NCBI RefSeq assembly: GCF_000956405.1
Contig: NZ_JYIV01000027.1
Coordinates: 124,001-188,000 of the forward strand
Length of the DNA stretch: 64,000 bases
Origin: Microbacterium oxydans
GTDB taxonomy: Bacteria; Actinomycetota; Actinomycetes; Actinomycetales; Microbacteriaceae
Reading direction: 5' to 3'
Shown here: positions 50,288 to 59,059 of the stretch, piece after piece
How positions within the stretch are numbered: position 1 is the first letter of the stretch
Layout: every line of letters begins with the position of its first letter
Made by a program: the position numbers and the translations under genes
Notes under the pieces: model-generated
Told to the model about the DNA's origin: nothing
The model's database searches: none
Seen by the model: only the letters and a program-made list of their open reading frames with translations

Positions 50288-52287
50288 TCGTCGATCCTCC
50301 GCCGCACCTCGTCGAGCCTGTCTCCGATGAGAGGGAAGCCACCGGTGTTAGGCCATTCCTCAGTAGAGGTGGTCTCGATGGACGAATTGTCATCGTCAGC
50401 AGGTCGTTTCTCGTCCTCGATGCCCTTCACACTGGTGAAGTTCATCGGATCTTCAGCGATCGCTGCCAATCGAGCGCGCTCTCGCCCGCTTCGCTTCTGA
50501 CCGTTGCTTCGAGGGGCCGGATTCCCTTGACCGGCGAACGCCTTGATCGCCATCGCAAGCTCGCGACGTTCAGCATCGAGATCCGCGACACCACCGGAGC
50601 GCGACGTGCGAGCGTACCGCCAGACATCACCCAGCATCGGGAGTTCATGGACCTGATTGGACCATCTCAGAGGGATGAACTCGCCGTCCCGCTCGAGCCA
50701 GACGACGTGCAGATTGTAGGGGTCTACGCGGATCGGCCATCGGCCGTTCCGCGCTTTGTCAGGAGACTTGCGCCTCCACAGGCCTTTGAGCCGCTCGGAG
50801 TTGTAGACGCGGTTATCGATGCGCACGCCGTAGCGGTTCAGAACTCGGTAGTCCACAGGTAGCAGCGCGATGTAGTCGTCTCGCGTCAGCGGTACGTGGA
50901 GTTCGGGCACGTAAGCGCGGAACGCGCGACACATCTCGTTCGGCGACAACTTGATGCGCGGATGCAACGGGTCCCGCAGTCCGTCATGCGGACGATTCTG
51001 CCACTCGACCGCGATCCAGTCCTCTAGGAGCTCCTGGGCCTGTGCGATCGTCAGTAGTTCGTCGGATTCCGTGTCTGTGTCGCGCCCGCGATGTTCGACG
51101 CTGCGGCCGACATATCCCTTCACATGCTGCAGCAGCATTGAGTTGATTGCCCCGAGCGCTCGCTCTACGTGCGGTTTGTCCGTTGGTGTGTGCGGCGCCG
51201 AGGTGATCAGCGAGATATTCAAGGTTTCACACGCAGCGCGGAAATGCCGCGACAAATAGTTTCGTCCGCGGTCGGTGGTGATCGTGTCCGGAAACACATA
51301 CGGCTGCGCGATACGCAATCGCTCAAATCGCTCCTGATCGATCAGTTGATCGTCAGCCCATGCCGTCGAAATCAGCTGTCGGGTCTCGCGAACCCCTTCC
51401 ATACGCCGGCCATAGGGCACCAGGGCCCGTGCAAGGACAGCCACCAGGTCGACGCTCTTCGTCCCTTCGGGGCGGAGCATCGCGGCAAGAATCGAGCGCG
51501 TTGCGACGTCAAGGAGAATCGTCAGTTCGGGCCGGCCGACGGTTTCGTCATCGATCCGCAACATGACATCAATCCGCGTGGAGTCCATCTCGACCAGTTC
51601 GCCGGGACGCAGTGCGGTGCGAGTGCCGAATGTGCCGTCGGGTTGAAGCGCAAGCGACTCGCGAGTCTTGGCCGAACCGAAGGTGAATTGCCCGTGCTCG
51701 TCTGCTTCGAGAAGTCGGAAGAACGTCGCTCGGCTCGGCAGCTTCACCGCATCGCCGTGGAGACGTTCGACGCGCCTCATGATTTGTTCGATCGCTGTAG
51801 TTCGACTCACAGTCGAGGCGCGGCTCTTTCCTCCGAGTACGTGGTTGATGGCCTCGACGAGGCGTGGATCCCATGTGCTCTTGCGTGGGGAGCCTTTGCC
51901 TGCAGTGGTCGTCCCCTGCTCTCGGAACGCTTTAAGCCGACGCTCCACGGCGCGCGTGGAGACAGTTCTACTTAGGCGCACCTCCAGCCACCCGCGCTCT
52001 GCTTCAACAGCCTTCCCGACCCCGATCTCTTCTCGGGTCGCCTCGATACGTATGCAGGATTGCAGCCACGCATCCATGTCCGGCGTGATGTCCTGCACCT
52101 GCAGAGGAAGGTTCAGCAGACCTGAAGTGTCGCTAGGCACCGGTGTTGCATCATGTCGAAGCTCGTCGAGAGCGACTTCGACCTCACTTCCGTCCTCATC
52201 TCGGAGCATCGCCGAATCCTTCTCGATGAACAAGACCGAGAACTTGCGTTGACGCCACGTGAGCGACCCGCCAACTACAACCCGCAT
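50284..52287 (-). CDS. tnsB: TnsB/TniA-family DDE transposase
   Basis: About 667 residues if the ATG at 52287 is used (AAAGGAG lies 7 bases upstream; GTG 52305 would add six residues). The integrase core has VEMDSTRIDVML (Asp235), ITTDRGRNYLSRHF (Asp339) and PTDKPHVERALGAINSM (Glu375), a D-D-35-E catalytic triad. The N-terminal helix-turn-helix domains bind the TCGTGAGA-type end repeats, and the Mu-type beta-barrel domain follows the core. It makes the 3'-end cuts and joins. The ATG overlaps the tnsA stop by one base. Confidence 0.94.
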   Translation of the reverse strand: MRVVVGGSLTWRQRKFSVLFIEKDSAMLRDEDGSEVEVALDELRHDATPVPSDTSGLLNLPLQVQDITPDMDAWLQSCIRIEATREEIGVGKAVEAERGWLEVRLSRTVSTRAVERRLKAFREQGTTTAGKGSPRKSTWDPRLVEAINHVLGGKSRASTVSRTTAIEQIMRRVERLHGDAVKLPSRATFFRLLEADEHGQFTFGSAKTRESLALQPDGTFGTRTALRPGELVEMDSTRIDVMLRIDDETVGRPELTILLDVATRSILAAMLRPEGTKSVDLVAVLARALVPYGRRMEGVRETRQLISTAWADDQLIDQERFERLRIAQPYVFPDTITTDRGRNYLSRHFRAACETLNISLITSAPHTPTDKPHVERALGAINSMLLQHVKGYVGRSVEHRGRDTDTESDELLTIAQAQELLEDWIAVEWQNRPHDGLRDPLHPRIKLSPNEMCRAFRAYVPELHVPLTRDDYIALLPVDYRVLNRYGVRIDNRVYNSERLKGLWRRKSPDKARNGRWPIRVDPYNLHVVWLERDGEFIPLRWSNQVHELPMLGDVWRYARTSRSGGVADLDAERRELAMAIKAFAGQGNPAPRSNGQKRSGRERARLAAIAEDPMNFTSVKGIEDEKRPADDDNSSIETTSTEEWPNTGGFPLIGDRLDEVRRRIDE

Positions 52288-53024
52288 TACACGCTCCTTT
52301 GCCACACGATCGTTCTGATGTTGAGGGCTTGATCGAGATCTGCCTCGAGCGCCCCTGACCAGAGGTGCGCGTAGCAGTGTGCGAAGCCCTCGGATCCGAC
52401 GCCGAGCAGCGCAGCTACCTCAGCCAGGGGCAGCCCATCTTCTGGGAGCATTGGCAGTTCTTCGCTGCTCGCCCAGTCTCGAAACGGGCCCAGGAATCGG
52501 AGGTTGGCCTCGCGGACTACCGATTCCGCGTCATAGACGACATACCGCCAGCCGCGCTCAGCGGCGAACACCGCTGTCATGTCGAACTGTCTTCTGACGT
52601 CGTCCTTGATCTGAGTCGCCGGCTTGACGTCCATCAGCACGGCGTGCCCGTCGTCCAGACGCACGAAGTAGTCCGGGCAGTGCTCGCGCGGGCCGTCGGG
52701 TGTGGTCCATCGGATCCACATGGGCTGGCTGGCGATCGCAACCACGCCCGGGGTGCGGTCCAATTCGATGAGGCAGCCCCGCTCCGTCAGCGACTCGAAT
52801 CCGACAGACGCGCCAAGCGCACCCATCCAGTGGTAGCCGTCGTAATGACGCTTGAGCCGCCAACTGGGAAAGTTCCGAACGGGATCGCCTCGTTCGAAGG
52901 GCACGCTGTCGCAGTCGACGGCGTCGAGCTCTAGTTGCACGCCATCGAGACGGTACTCAACGCGAGCTCGCGTCCGGTTGGCTTTAGTGGTGGGAGGAAC
53001 AGGCCACTGCTGAGTCAGGTCCAT
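52287..53024 (-). CDS. tnsA: TnsA-like endonuclease subunit
   Basis: 245 residues. A PD-(D/E)xK core: FESLTERGCLIELDRTPGVV with Glu77, CPDYFVRLDDG with Asp118, and VLMDVKPATQI with Asp132 and Lys134. It cuts the 5' ends of the element, which gives cut-and-paste transposition and distinguishes this element from TniA/TniB/TniQ elements that move by cointegrates. It is the first gene of the operon, 180 bp inside the right-end repeat array, the expected order for a Tn7 relative. The C-terminal 60 residues are helical and should contact TnsC. Confidence 0.9.
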   Translation of the reverse strand: MDLTQQWPVPPTTKANRTRARVEYRLDGVQLELDAVDCDSVPFERGDPVRNFPSWRLKRHYDGYHWMGALGASVGFESLTERGCLIELDRTPGVVAIASQPMWIRWTTPDGPREHCPDYFVRLDDGHAVLMDVKPATQIKDDVRRQFDMTAVFAAERGWRYVVYDAESVVREANLRFLGPFRDWASSEELPMLPEDGLPLAEVAALLGVGSEGFAHCYAHLWSGALEADLDQALNIRTIVWQRSV

Positions 53025-53202
53025 AGGGATCCAATCGACATCGACGGATACTTCCTATTCGGCAGTCAGCCTCTCTCCTGGGGAGCGGTACTGGCCTATG
53101 TCCTGAGCCCTGACAAAGATGCCCCGACTGGGGATCTGCTCACGGGCAGACTATGTCCGGCACCCAACGAGGCTGGTCGACACGCCGCTCTTCCGACACG
53201 TC

Positions 53203-53278
53203 TAGTGAGACTCCGACACTTTCGTGAGACTCTCCGACAGCCTTCGTGAGACTCCGACACTTTTCGTGAGATCGGACA
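53203..53278. repeat. Right-end TnsB-site array
   Basis: TCGTGAGA-type sites start at 53203 (TAGTGAGA), 53222, 53244 and 53264, about 20 bp apart, with CGACA strings between them. The last is the terminal repeat ending in GGACA at 53278. Four close sites are the normal layout for the right end of a Tn7 relative. Confidence 0.85.
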
Positions 53279-53472
53279 GTGGAAGAGATCGCGAGCGAGT
53301 TTCCGTGATCAAAACGTTGCATTCGTTACCTCGCCGTTATACAGTGATCGCACGGTGAATGTTTGCTGTGGCATCCACCGCATGTGATTGCAGGACACTC
53401 TTGGTGCAAGGGACAAGGGCCGGTCGGGAGCCTCTCCGACCGGCCCTTTACTGTTCGCACTATTCTGTGAGG
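53279..53472 (+). other. Right flank: target region, possible small structured RNA
   Basis: No protein gene. A promoter-like pair TTGCAT near 53323 and TATACA near 53338 (short spacing) precedes two small inverted repeats (TGCTGTGG/CCACCGCA, TTGCA/TGCAA) and the terminator at 53416. This may be a non-coding RNA or its 3' end, and the attachment site of the transposon. The identity is not recognised. Confidence 0.35.
53416..53450 (+). terminator. Strong terminator left of marR
   Basis: AGGGCCGGTCGG (53416-53427) pairs perfectly with CCGACCGGCCCT (53436-53447), followed by TTA. No gene of the + strand ends just before it, so it implies a transcript from the flank region. Confidence 0.7.
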
Positions 53473-53901
53473 ATGACCGATCGCAAGCTCGCCCTGGAGG
53501 CCTGGGAGAGCCTGTTCCGCGCGCAGCACGAGCTGTTCACCGAGATGATGGGCGACTTCGAGCACAGCGATATCGCGCAGGCCGAGTACGACGTGCTGCT
53601 CACCGTCACCCGCTCACCCGACCTGACCGCGCGGCTGCGGGACATCACCGCGAACATGCTCATCAGCCAGCCCAGCGTCTCGCGACTGGTTGACCGGATG
53701 GTCGCGCGCGGTCTCGTGGCGAAGTGCCCCGACCCCGACGACGGTCGCGGCGCACTGATCCGCGCGACGGACGAGGGGGCGCGGGCCTTCCGCTCGCTCG
53801 CCACGGTGCACGGACGCTCGATCGCCGAGCGCATGTCCCGCCTCGACGACGACGAGCTCCGCGCCCTGCGGGACCTCGCGGAGAAGCTCCGCAAGGGCTG
53901 A
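53473..53901 (+). CDS. MarR-family regulator
   Basis: 142 residues from ATG 53473. An N-terminal dimer helix (ALEAWESLFRAQHELFTEMM) is followed by the winged helix: YDVLLTVTRSPDLTARLRDI, SQPSVSRLVDRMVARGLVAK and CPDPDDGRGALIRATDEGA. MarR proteins usually repress an adjacent efflux or stress gene. It is the first clear core gene right of the transposon. The flotillin gene follows 167 bp downstream, without evident coupling. Confidence 0.9.
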   Translation: MTDRKLALEAWESLFRAQHELFTEMMGDFEHSDIAQAEYDVLLTVTRSPDLTARLRDITANMLISQPSVSRLVDRMVARGLVAKCPDPDDGRGALIRATDEGARAFRSLATVHGRSIAERMSRLDDDELRALRDLAEKLRKG

Positions 53902-54068
53902 CGTCCGACTCTCCTCCACAGCACGGCTGGACGAGGAGTACTCACCGAGAGCCGGAAGATGACGCCCGGCGAGGCGAGCCCGTCCGCTTTTCTGGCAGGG
54001 TGGGGGCGAAGGCGCGCATCACGGCGCGTCCGAGACCGCCCCCTCGGGGGGAACCAGGGAGGTCATCC

Positions 54069-55670
54069 ATGGAGATCGCCGGAATCGTCGGCATCCTCGT
54101 CATCGTCGGCATCGCCGTCGTCGTCGCCGTCGTCCTACTGCTCGTCCTGCTGCTGTTCGCACGCAGCTGGATCAAGGTCGCACGCGCCGATGAGGCGCTC
54201 GTCATCTCGGGACGCAAACAGAAGGTGCAGACAGCCGTGCTCTCGGCCGACGGCTCGAGCAGATCCGAGATGTCGGAGTCGCCGGTCACCGTGATCGTGA
54301 ACGGCAAGTCGCTCGTGAACCCGATCACGCAGCGGCACGAGATCATCTCACTGCGTTCACGGCAGGTCTCCCTGAACGCCGAAGCGCAGTCGCTCGACAG
54401 CGTGACCCTGAACGTCGACGGTGTCGCGATCGTGAAGATCGGATCCGACCCGATCCTGGTGCGTCGCGCCGCCGAGCGATTTGCCTCGCAGGACAAGGCC
54501 ATCGAGCAGTTCACCACCGAGCAGCTCGAAGGCGCGCTCCGCGGTATCGTCGCCACTCTGTCAGTCGTCGAGCTGATGCGGGAGCGCAAGAAGTTCTCCG
54601 ACCAGATCGCCGCCGACGTCTCACAGGAGCTCGCCGAACAGGGTCTGATCCTCGACTCGTTCCAGATCAAGGGCATCACCGACAAGGTCGGCTACATCCA
54701 GTCCCTCGGTGCTCCTGAGATCCAGGCGAAGCGTCAGTCCGCAGAGATCTCGCAGACCAACGCCGACCGTGCGATCAATCAGAAGAACATCGCCAACCAG
54801 GAAGCCAACCTGATCGAGCAGACCGCGCTCGACACCAACACGGCCAACGCCGACTCCGGCATCGGTCGTGCACGCGCCGAAGCCGAGCAGGCCGAGGCAC
54901 TCGCCCGCGCGCAGGCCGAGCAGGCGGTGCTGCAGCAGCAGGCCGAGAACAAGCAGGCGCAGCTCGACGCCGACGTGAAGCGCGTCGCCGACGCCCAGCG
55001 ATACGAGGCGGAGACCCGCGCCCAGGCCGAGCTCTACACACGTGAGCGCTCGGCTGAGGCCGCCGCGATCGAGCAGGTCAAGCAGGCCGAGGCTCGCACG
55101 CGCATCGCCGAACAGCAGGCGCAAGCGGACAAGGCCCGCGCCGAGGGTGAAGCAGCGGCGGCGATCGCCAAGGCCAGCGGTGAGGCGAATGCCCTCCGAG
55201 CCCAGGCTGAGGCCGAAGCAGAAGCTCGTCGTCTGCGTGCCAGCGCCGAGGCCGACGCGATCCGTGCCGAGGGTGACGCCCGTGCGGCCGCCCTGGAAGC
55301 GGAAGCCAAGGCCATCGCGTCGAACCAGGACGCGTTCCTCTCGCAGCGCGTCCTCGAGGTGCTGCCGTCGATCATGGCCGAGTTCTCGAAGGGCTACGCG
55401 GCGATCGGCAACGTGTCGATCATCGGCAGCTCCGGCGAGGACGGCGCCTCCAACGTCGTGGGCGCCGACAACGCCAAGGCACTTGCCTCGGTGTTCGACA
55501 GCGTCCACTCCGCCACGGGACTCGACCTGGCCGGCATCATCCAGGGTCAGGCCGTGGGCCGCGGCTTCGGCGCAGGAGTCGCAGAGGCCTCGGCACCCGC
55601 ACCCGCTGCGCGCGTCTCGACGCCGACCACGCCGCCGCCGCCCGCCCCGCCCGCTCCCGCCGCGGACTAG
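54069..55670 (+). CDS. Flotillin/SPFH-domain membrane protein
   Basis: 533 residues. An N-terminal membrane helix (IAGIVGILVIVGIAVVVAVV) leads to the SPFH domain (residues about 30-230), with DEALVISGRKQKV, IISLRSRQVSLNAEAQSLDS and LEGALRGIVATLSVVELMRE. A long Ala/Glu/Gln-rich coiled coil (about 240-420) and a flexible Pro/Ala-rich tail follow. Flotillins organise membrane domains. ATG 54069 has AGGGAGGT upstream; the frame opens earlier, to 53724, but the added part is not flotillin-like. A terminator follows the stop. Confidence 0.92.
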   Translation: MEIAGIVGILVIVGIAVVVAVVLLLVLLLFARSWIKVARADEALVISGRKQKVQTAVLSADGSSRSEMSESPVTVIVNGKSLVNPITQRHEIISLRSRQVSLNAEAQSLDSVTLNVDGVAIVKIGSDPILVRRAAERFASQDKAIEQFTTEQLEGALRGIVATLSVVELMRERKKFSDQIAADVSQELAEQGLILDSFQIKGITDKVGYIQSLGAPEIQAKRQSAEISQTNADRAINQKNIANQEANLIEQTALDTNTANADSGIGRARAEAEQAEALARAQAEQAVLQQQAENKQAQLDADVKRVADAQRYEAETRAQAELYTRERSAEAAAIEQVKQAEARTRIAEQQAQADKARAEGEAAAAIAKASGEANALRAQAEAEAEARRLRASAEADAIRAEGDARAAALEAEAKAIASNQDAFLSQRVLEVLPSIMAEFSKGYAAIGNVSIIGSSGEDGASNVVGADNAKALASVFDSVHSATGLDLAGIIQGQAVGRGFGAGVAEASAPAPAARVSTPTTPPPPAPPAPAAD

Positions 55671-55684
55671 CCGGCACACGACAG

Positions 55685-55718
55685 CGGATGCCGCGATCGA
55701 TCTCGGTCGCGGCATCCG
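55685..55718 (+). terminator. Terminator after flotillin
   Basis: CGGATGCCGCGA (55685-55696) and TCGCGGCATCCG (55707-55718) pair perfectly, followed by TTGTTTGT. Confidence 0.75.
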
Positions 55719-55747
55719 TTGTTTGTCCGACCGGGCAGACTGGACGG

Positions 55748-58303
55748 ATGACGCGCGCCGCCTTCGACATCGCCAGGATCGGCGCCGGCCTGTCGTTCGC
55801 CGCCGCCGTCGAGGAACTCTCCGCAGCCCTCGACACGAGCGGATCCGTGGTCGTGACCGCGCCGCCCGGCACGGGCAAGACCACCCTCGTGCCGCCGCTC
55901 CTCGCCGCTCGAACCCCCGGTCGCGTGATCGTCACCCAACCGCGCCGGGTCGCCGCACGCGCAGCCGCCCGCCGACTCGCGCAGCTCGACGGCTCGCCTC
56001 TCGGCGGGCGAGTGGGATTCACGGTCCGCGGCGAGCGCACCGTCGGGCCCGACACGAGGGTCGAGTTCGTCACGGCCGGAGTCCTGCTGCGACGGATGCT
56101 CGACGACCCGGCACTCGACGGCGTCGGCGCGGTCATCATCGACGAGGTGCACGAGCGCGCGATCGAGACCGACCTCCTCATCGGTCTTCTCTCCGAGGTG
56201 CGCGAACTGCGGGATGACCTGGCAGTCGTCGCGATGTCGGCCACCCTCGACGCCGCCCGGATCGCCACGGTCATCGGCACCGAGGACTCCCCCGCCCCGA
56301 TCGTCGACCATGACGTCGCGGCCTTCCCCCTCACCGAGCGGTGGGCGCCGAGTCCCGTGCCCCGCCTCGACGAACGGGGAGTCACCCGGGGCTTCCTCGA
56401 CCACGTCTCGAGCGTCACCGCATCCGCAGCCGCCGAGCTGATCCGCGAAGACCCGGACGCCGATGTGCTGGTCTTCGCCCCCGGTGCCCGCGAGGTGTCG
56501 GAGATCGCTCGACGCATCCGCTCCCTGAACGACGCCTTCGACGTGCGCGAGTTGCACGGTCGGATCCCCCCGGCAGAGCAGGACGACGTGATCCGCGGTC
56601 GTGCGCCCCACGAACGACCCCGCATCATCGTCACCACCTCCCTCGCCGAGTCTTCTCTCACGGTGCCGGGCGTTCGGCTGGTCGTGGACAGCTGCCTGTC
56701 GCGGCAGCCGCAGCGCGACGCGGCTCGTGGCATGACGGGTCTGGTCACCACCGCTGCCTCCCGATCGTCCTGCGTGCAGCGCGCGGGACGTGCCACCCGG
56801 CAGGGCCCCGGCACTGTGATCCGCTGCGTCGACGAGCGCACCTACGCCGCGGCTCCCGCTCGTCCGTCGCCGGAGATCGCCACGGCCGACCTCGCCGACG
56901 CCACCCTGCTGCTCGCGTGCTGGGGTACCCCGGGCGGCGCCGGCCTGCGCATGATCGAACCGCTGCGAGCCGACAGCCTCGCCGATGCCGTCGCCGTGCT
57001 CCGCGGTCTCGGAGCGATCGACGACGACGGTCGCGCCACGGCAGAAGGTCGGGCACTGGCACGCATTCCGACCGACCCACGGCTGGCCAGGGCGCTGCGG
57101 GACGGCAGCCCGGTGGTCGGCAGCCGACTCGCCGCCGAGGTGGTCGCGCTTCTGAGCGGAGACCAGCGCCTCCCGGACGCCGACGTCGCCCACGCACTCG
57201 TCGCACTACGCGGAGGCCGTACCCCGGAGGCCCACCGCTGGCGCGAGGACGCGCGTCGACTGGAGCGCATGGTCACCCCGGCGCCCGACACGCGTTCGGG
57301 TCTCGACGGTGTGGGTCTCGTGATCGCGCTGGGCTTCCCCGAACGTGTCGCCCACCGTGTCGAGCGCACGGGGACGGGCGCGACGTTCCTGCTGGCCTCG
57401 GGCACCCGTGCCGGAGTCACCGGTCCGCTCGCCGCCGCGGAGTGGCTCGCCGTGGCCGACGTCACCCGGGCCTCGTCGCGGGCAGCCGCAGGTTCCGGCG
57501 CAGTCATCCGCTCAGCGGCGGTGCTGACAGAAGGGCAGATGGAGCGTGCGGCCGGCCATCTGATGACCGACCGCGTCGAAGCCGAGTTCGTCGGAGGTCG
57601 CGTGCAGGCTCGCCGTGAGCGCCGGATCGGGGCGATCGTCCGCTCCTCGGTGCCGGTGCGCGTGGCCGCGTCGGAAGGCCGGGATGCCGTGGAGCGGGCG
57701 CTCCGGCGCGACGGACTCGGCATGTTCACCTGGTCCGAGGGTGCGGACGCCCTGCGCCGCCGGCTCGCGCTACTGCGAAGGGAACTCGGCGCCCCCTGGC
57801 CCGATGTGTCGGACGCGGGCCTGCTCGAATCACTCGACACGTGGCTGGCGACGGAGCTCGATGCCCTCGCGTCCGGCACCCCCGCCAGCCGGCTGGATCT
57901 CACGTCCGCCCTTCGCCGTCTGCTGCCGTGGCCCGAAGCCGTGCACCTGGAGACGCTCGCCCCGGAACGGCTCGAGGTGCCCAGCGGCTCTCGCGTGCGC
58001 ATCGCGTATCCGGAACCCGACGGGGATCCGACCGCACGCCCGGTCGTCGCGGTCAAGCTGCAGGAGTGCTTCGGCTGGGCGGAGACTCCTTGCCTGGTGG
58101 ACGGCCGCGTCCCCGTGCTCTTCCACCTGCTGTCTCCGGCGGGGCGGCCGCTCGCTGTCACAGACGACCTCGCCTCGTTCTGGTCGGGTCCCTACGCCCA
58201 GGTGCGCGCCGAGATGCGCGGCCGCTATCCCCGGCACCCCTGGCCGGAAGATCCCTGGGCCGCAGCGCCGACCAAGCACACCAAGAACCGCGCCGCTCGC
58301 TGA
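55748..58303 (+). CDS. hrpB: ATP-dependent helicase HrpB (DEAH-type)
   Basis: 851 residues. Walker A APPGTGKTTLVPPLL, motif Ia TQPRRVAARAAARRLA, the DEVHER box IIDEVHERAIETDLL, motif III MSATLDA, motif V TSLAESSLTVPGVRLVVDS and motif VI QRAGRATRQGPGT give a full DExH helicase. The C-terminal HrpB-specific domain is present (LPWPEAVHLETLAPERLEVP, FSVLFHLLSP-like region, HPWPEDPWAAAPT). HrpB helicases are thought to unwind RNA and are not essential. ATG 55748 was chosen; a frame opens slightly earlier. It overlaps no neighbour and is followed by a convergent ABC-transporter operon. Confidence 0.93.
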   Translation: MTRAAFDIARIGAGLSFAAAVEELSAALDTSGSVVVTAPPGTGKTTLVPPLLAARTPGRVIVTQPRRVAARAAARRLAQLDGSPLGGRVGFTVRGERTVGPDTRVEFVTAGVLLRRMLDDPALDGVGAVIIDEVHERAIETDLLIGLLSEVRELRDDLAVVAMSATLDAARIATVIGTEDSPAPIVDHDVAAFPLTERWAPSPVPRLDERGVTRGFLDHVSSVTASAAAELIREDPDADVLVFAPGAREVSEIARRIRSLNDAFDVRELHGRIPPAEQDDVIRGRAPHERPRIIVTTSLAESSLTVPGVRLVVDSCLSRQPQRDAARGMTGLVTTAASRSSCVQRAGRATRQGPGTVIRCVDERTYAAAPARPSPEIATADLADATLLLACWGTPGGAGLRMIEPLRADSLADAVAVLRGLGAIDDDGRATAEGRALARIPTDPRLARALRDGSPVVGSRLAAEVVALLSGDQRLPDADVAHALVALRGGRTPEAHRWREDARRLERMVTPAPDTRSGLDGVGLVIALGFPERVAHRVERTGTGATFLLASGTRAGVTGPLAAAEWLAVADVTRASSRAAAGSGAVIRSAAVLTEGQMERAAGHLMTDRVEAEFVGGRVQARRERRIGAIVRSSVPVRVAASEGRDAVERALRRDGLGMFTWSEGADALRRRLALLRRELGAPWPDVSDAGLLESLDTWLATELDALASGTPASRLDLTSALRRLLPWPEAVHLETLAPERLEVPSGSRVRIAYPEPDGDPTARPVVAVKLQECFGWAETPCLVDGRVPVLFHLLSPAGRPLAVTDDLASFWSGPYAQVRAEMRGRYPRHPWPEDPWAAAPTKHTKNRAAR

Positions 58304-58324
58304 CGCACGCTCCCGGATCGCCAC

Positions 58325-59059
58325 TCAGCGCGTGCGCCGCCGCAAGGTGAGGGCGGCGAGCGCCAGTGCTCCGACCGCGAAGGCCACCACGATGAGCAGC
58401 GGACCGAACACGTCCCCGCCCTCGTCCCCCGCGGCAACGGCGTTGATGGTGTCGATCGCGTAGCTGAGCGGCAGCCAGTCGGAGATGGCATGCAGCACAT
58501 CGGGCATCTGATCGCGCGGCATGAACAGACCGCCGAGGATGATCTGCGGGAACACGAGCAACGGCATGAACTGCACCGCCTGGAACTCGGTCTGGGCGAA
58601 CGCGCTCGCCAGCAGCCCCAGCGCCGTGCCGAGCAGGGCATCGACGACCGCGACGAGACCCAGCTGCCACAGCGGCCCGTCGACGTCGAGCCCGCACACC
58701 CCGACCGCGAACGAGACCGTGATCACCGCCTGCAGCACCGCCATCAGCCCGAACGCGAGCGCATACCCGAGGATGAAGTCGGCCTTCTCGAGCGGCGTGG
58801 TCATCAGCCGTTCGAGCGTGCCGGAACGACGCTCCCGCAGGGTGGTGATCGACGTGATGAGGAACATCACGATGAACGGGAACAGCGCCAGGATGGCACC
58901 TCCGAACTGGTCGAACACACCGTCCTGCTCGCTGAACAGCCAGGCGAAGAGACCGACGAGCAGGCTCGGGGCGATGAGCATCAGGGCGATGGACCGCGGG
59001 TCGTGTCGCAGTTGCGCGAGCACACGGCCGGCGGTCGCGAACAGTCTGCGGCCGTTCAT
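58325..59059 (-). CDS. ABC-2-type permease
   Basis: 244 residues with six helices. The N-terminus (LRHDPRSIALMLIAPSLLVG) and the motif MTTPLEKADFILGYALAFGL before helix 3 (the conserved region near the coupling helix) are typical of ABC-2 exporters. The C-terminal helix ends in a positive tail. It overlaps the ATPase gene by 4 bp and is the downstream member. Export of a drug or lipid is likely. A TetR gene lies just upstream. Confidence 0.88.
   Translation of the reverse strand: MNGRRLFATAGRVLAQLRHDPRSIALMLIAPSLLVGLFAWLFSEQDGVFDQFGGAILALFPFIVMFLITSITTLRERRSGTLERLMTTPLEKADFILGYALAFGLMAVLQAVITVSFAVGVCGLDVDGPLWQLGLVAVVDALLGTALGLLASAFAQTEFQAVQFMPLLVFPQIILGGLFMPRDQMPDVLHAISDWLPLSYAIDTINAVAAGDEGGDVFGPLLIVVAFAVGALALAALTLRRRTR

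Larger units (their letters stand above)
32764..53278. mobile_element. Tn7-like transposon carrying a defence island
   Basis: A 15-bp perfect terminal inverted repeat, TGTCCGATCTCACGA at 32764 and TCGTGAGATCGGACA ending at 53278, bounds about 20.5 kb. A full Tn7-type operon (tnsA, tnsB, tnsC and two tniQ genes) lies inside the right end, with internal TnsB-type repeats beyond it. Cargo comprises CBASS, HNH, NACHT and helicase genes plus unknowns. A 5-bp target duplication is not visible (CAACT on the left, GTGGA on the right), perhaps because of a previous insertion at the same place. The right end lies about 170 bp left of core chromosome genes. The left boundary is the less certain one. Confidence 0.8.

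Noticed and set aside
53290..53460. A tRNA, tmRNA or SRP RNA gene at the right flank
   Set aside because: No T-loop (GTTCGA), CCA end, tmRNA end or SRP-type loop sequence could be found on either strand. Only an unnamed possible RNA is suggested.
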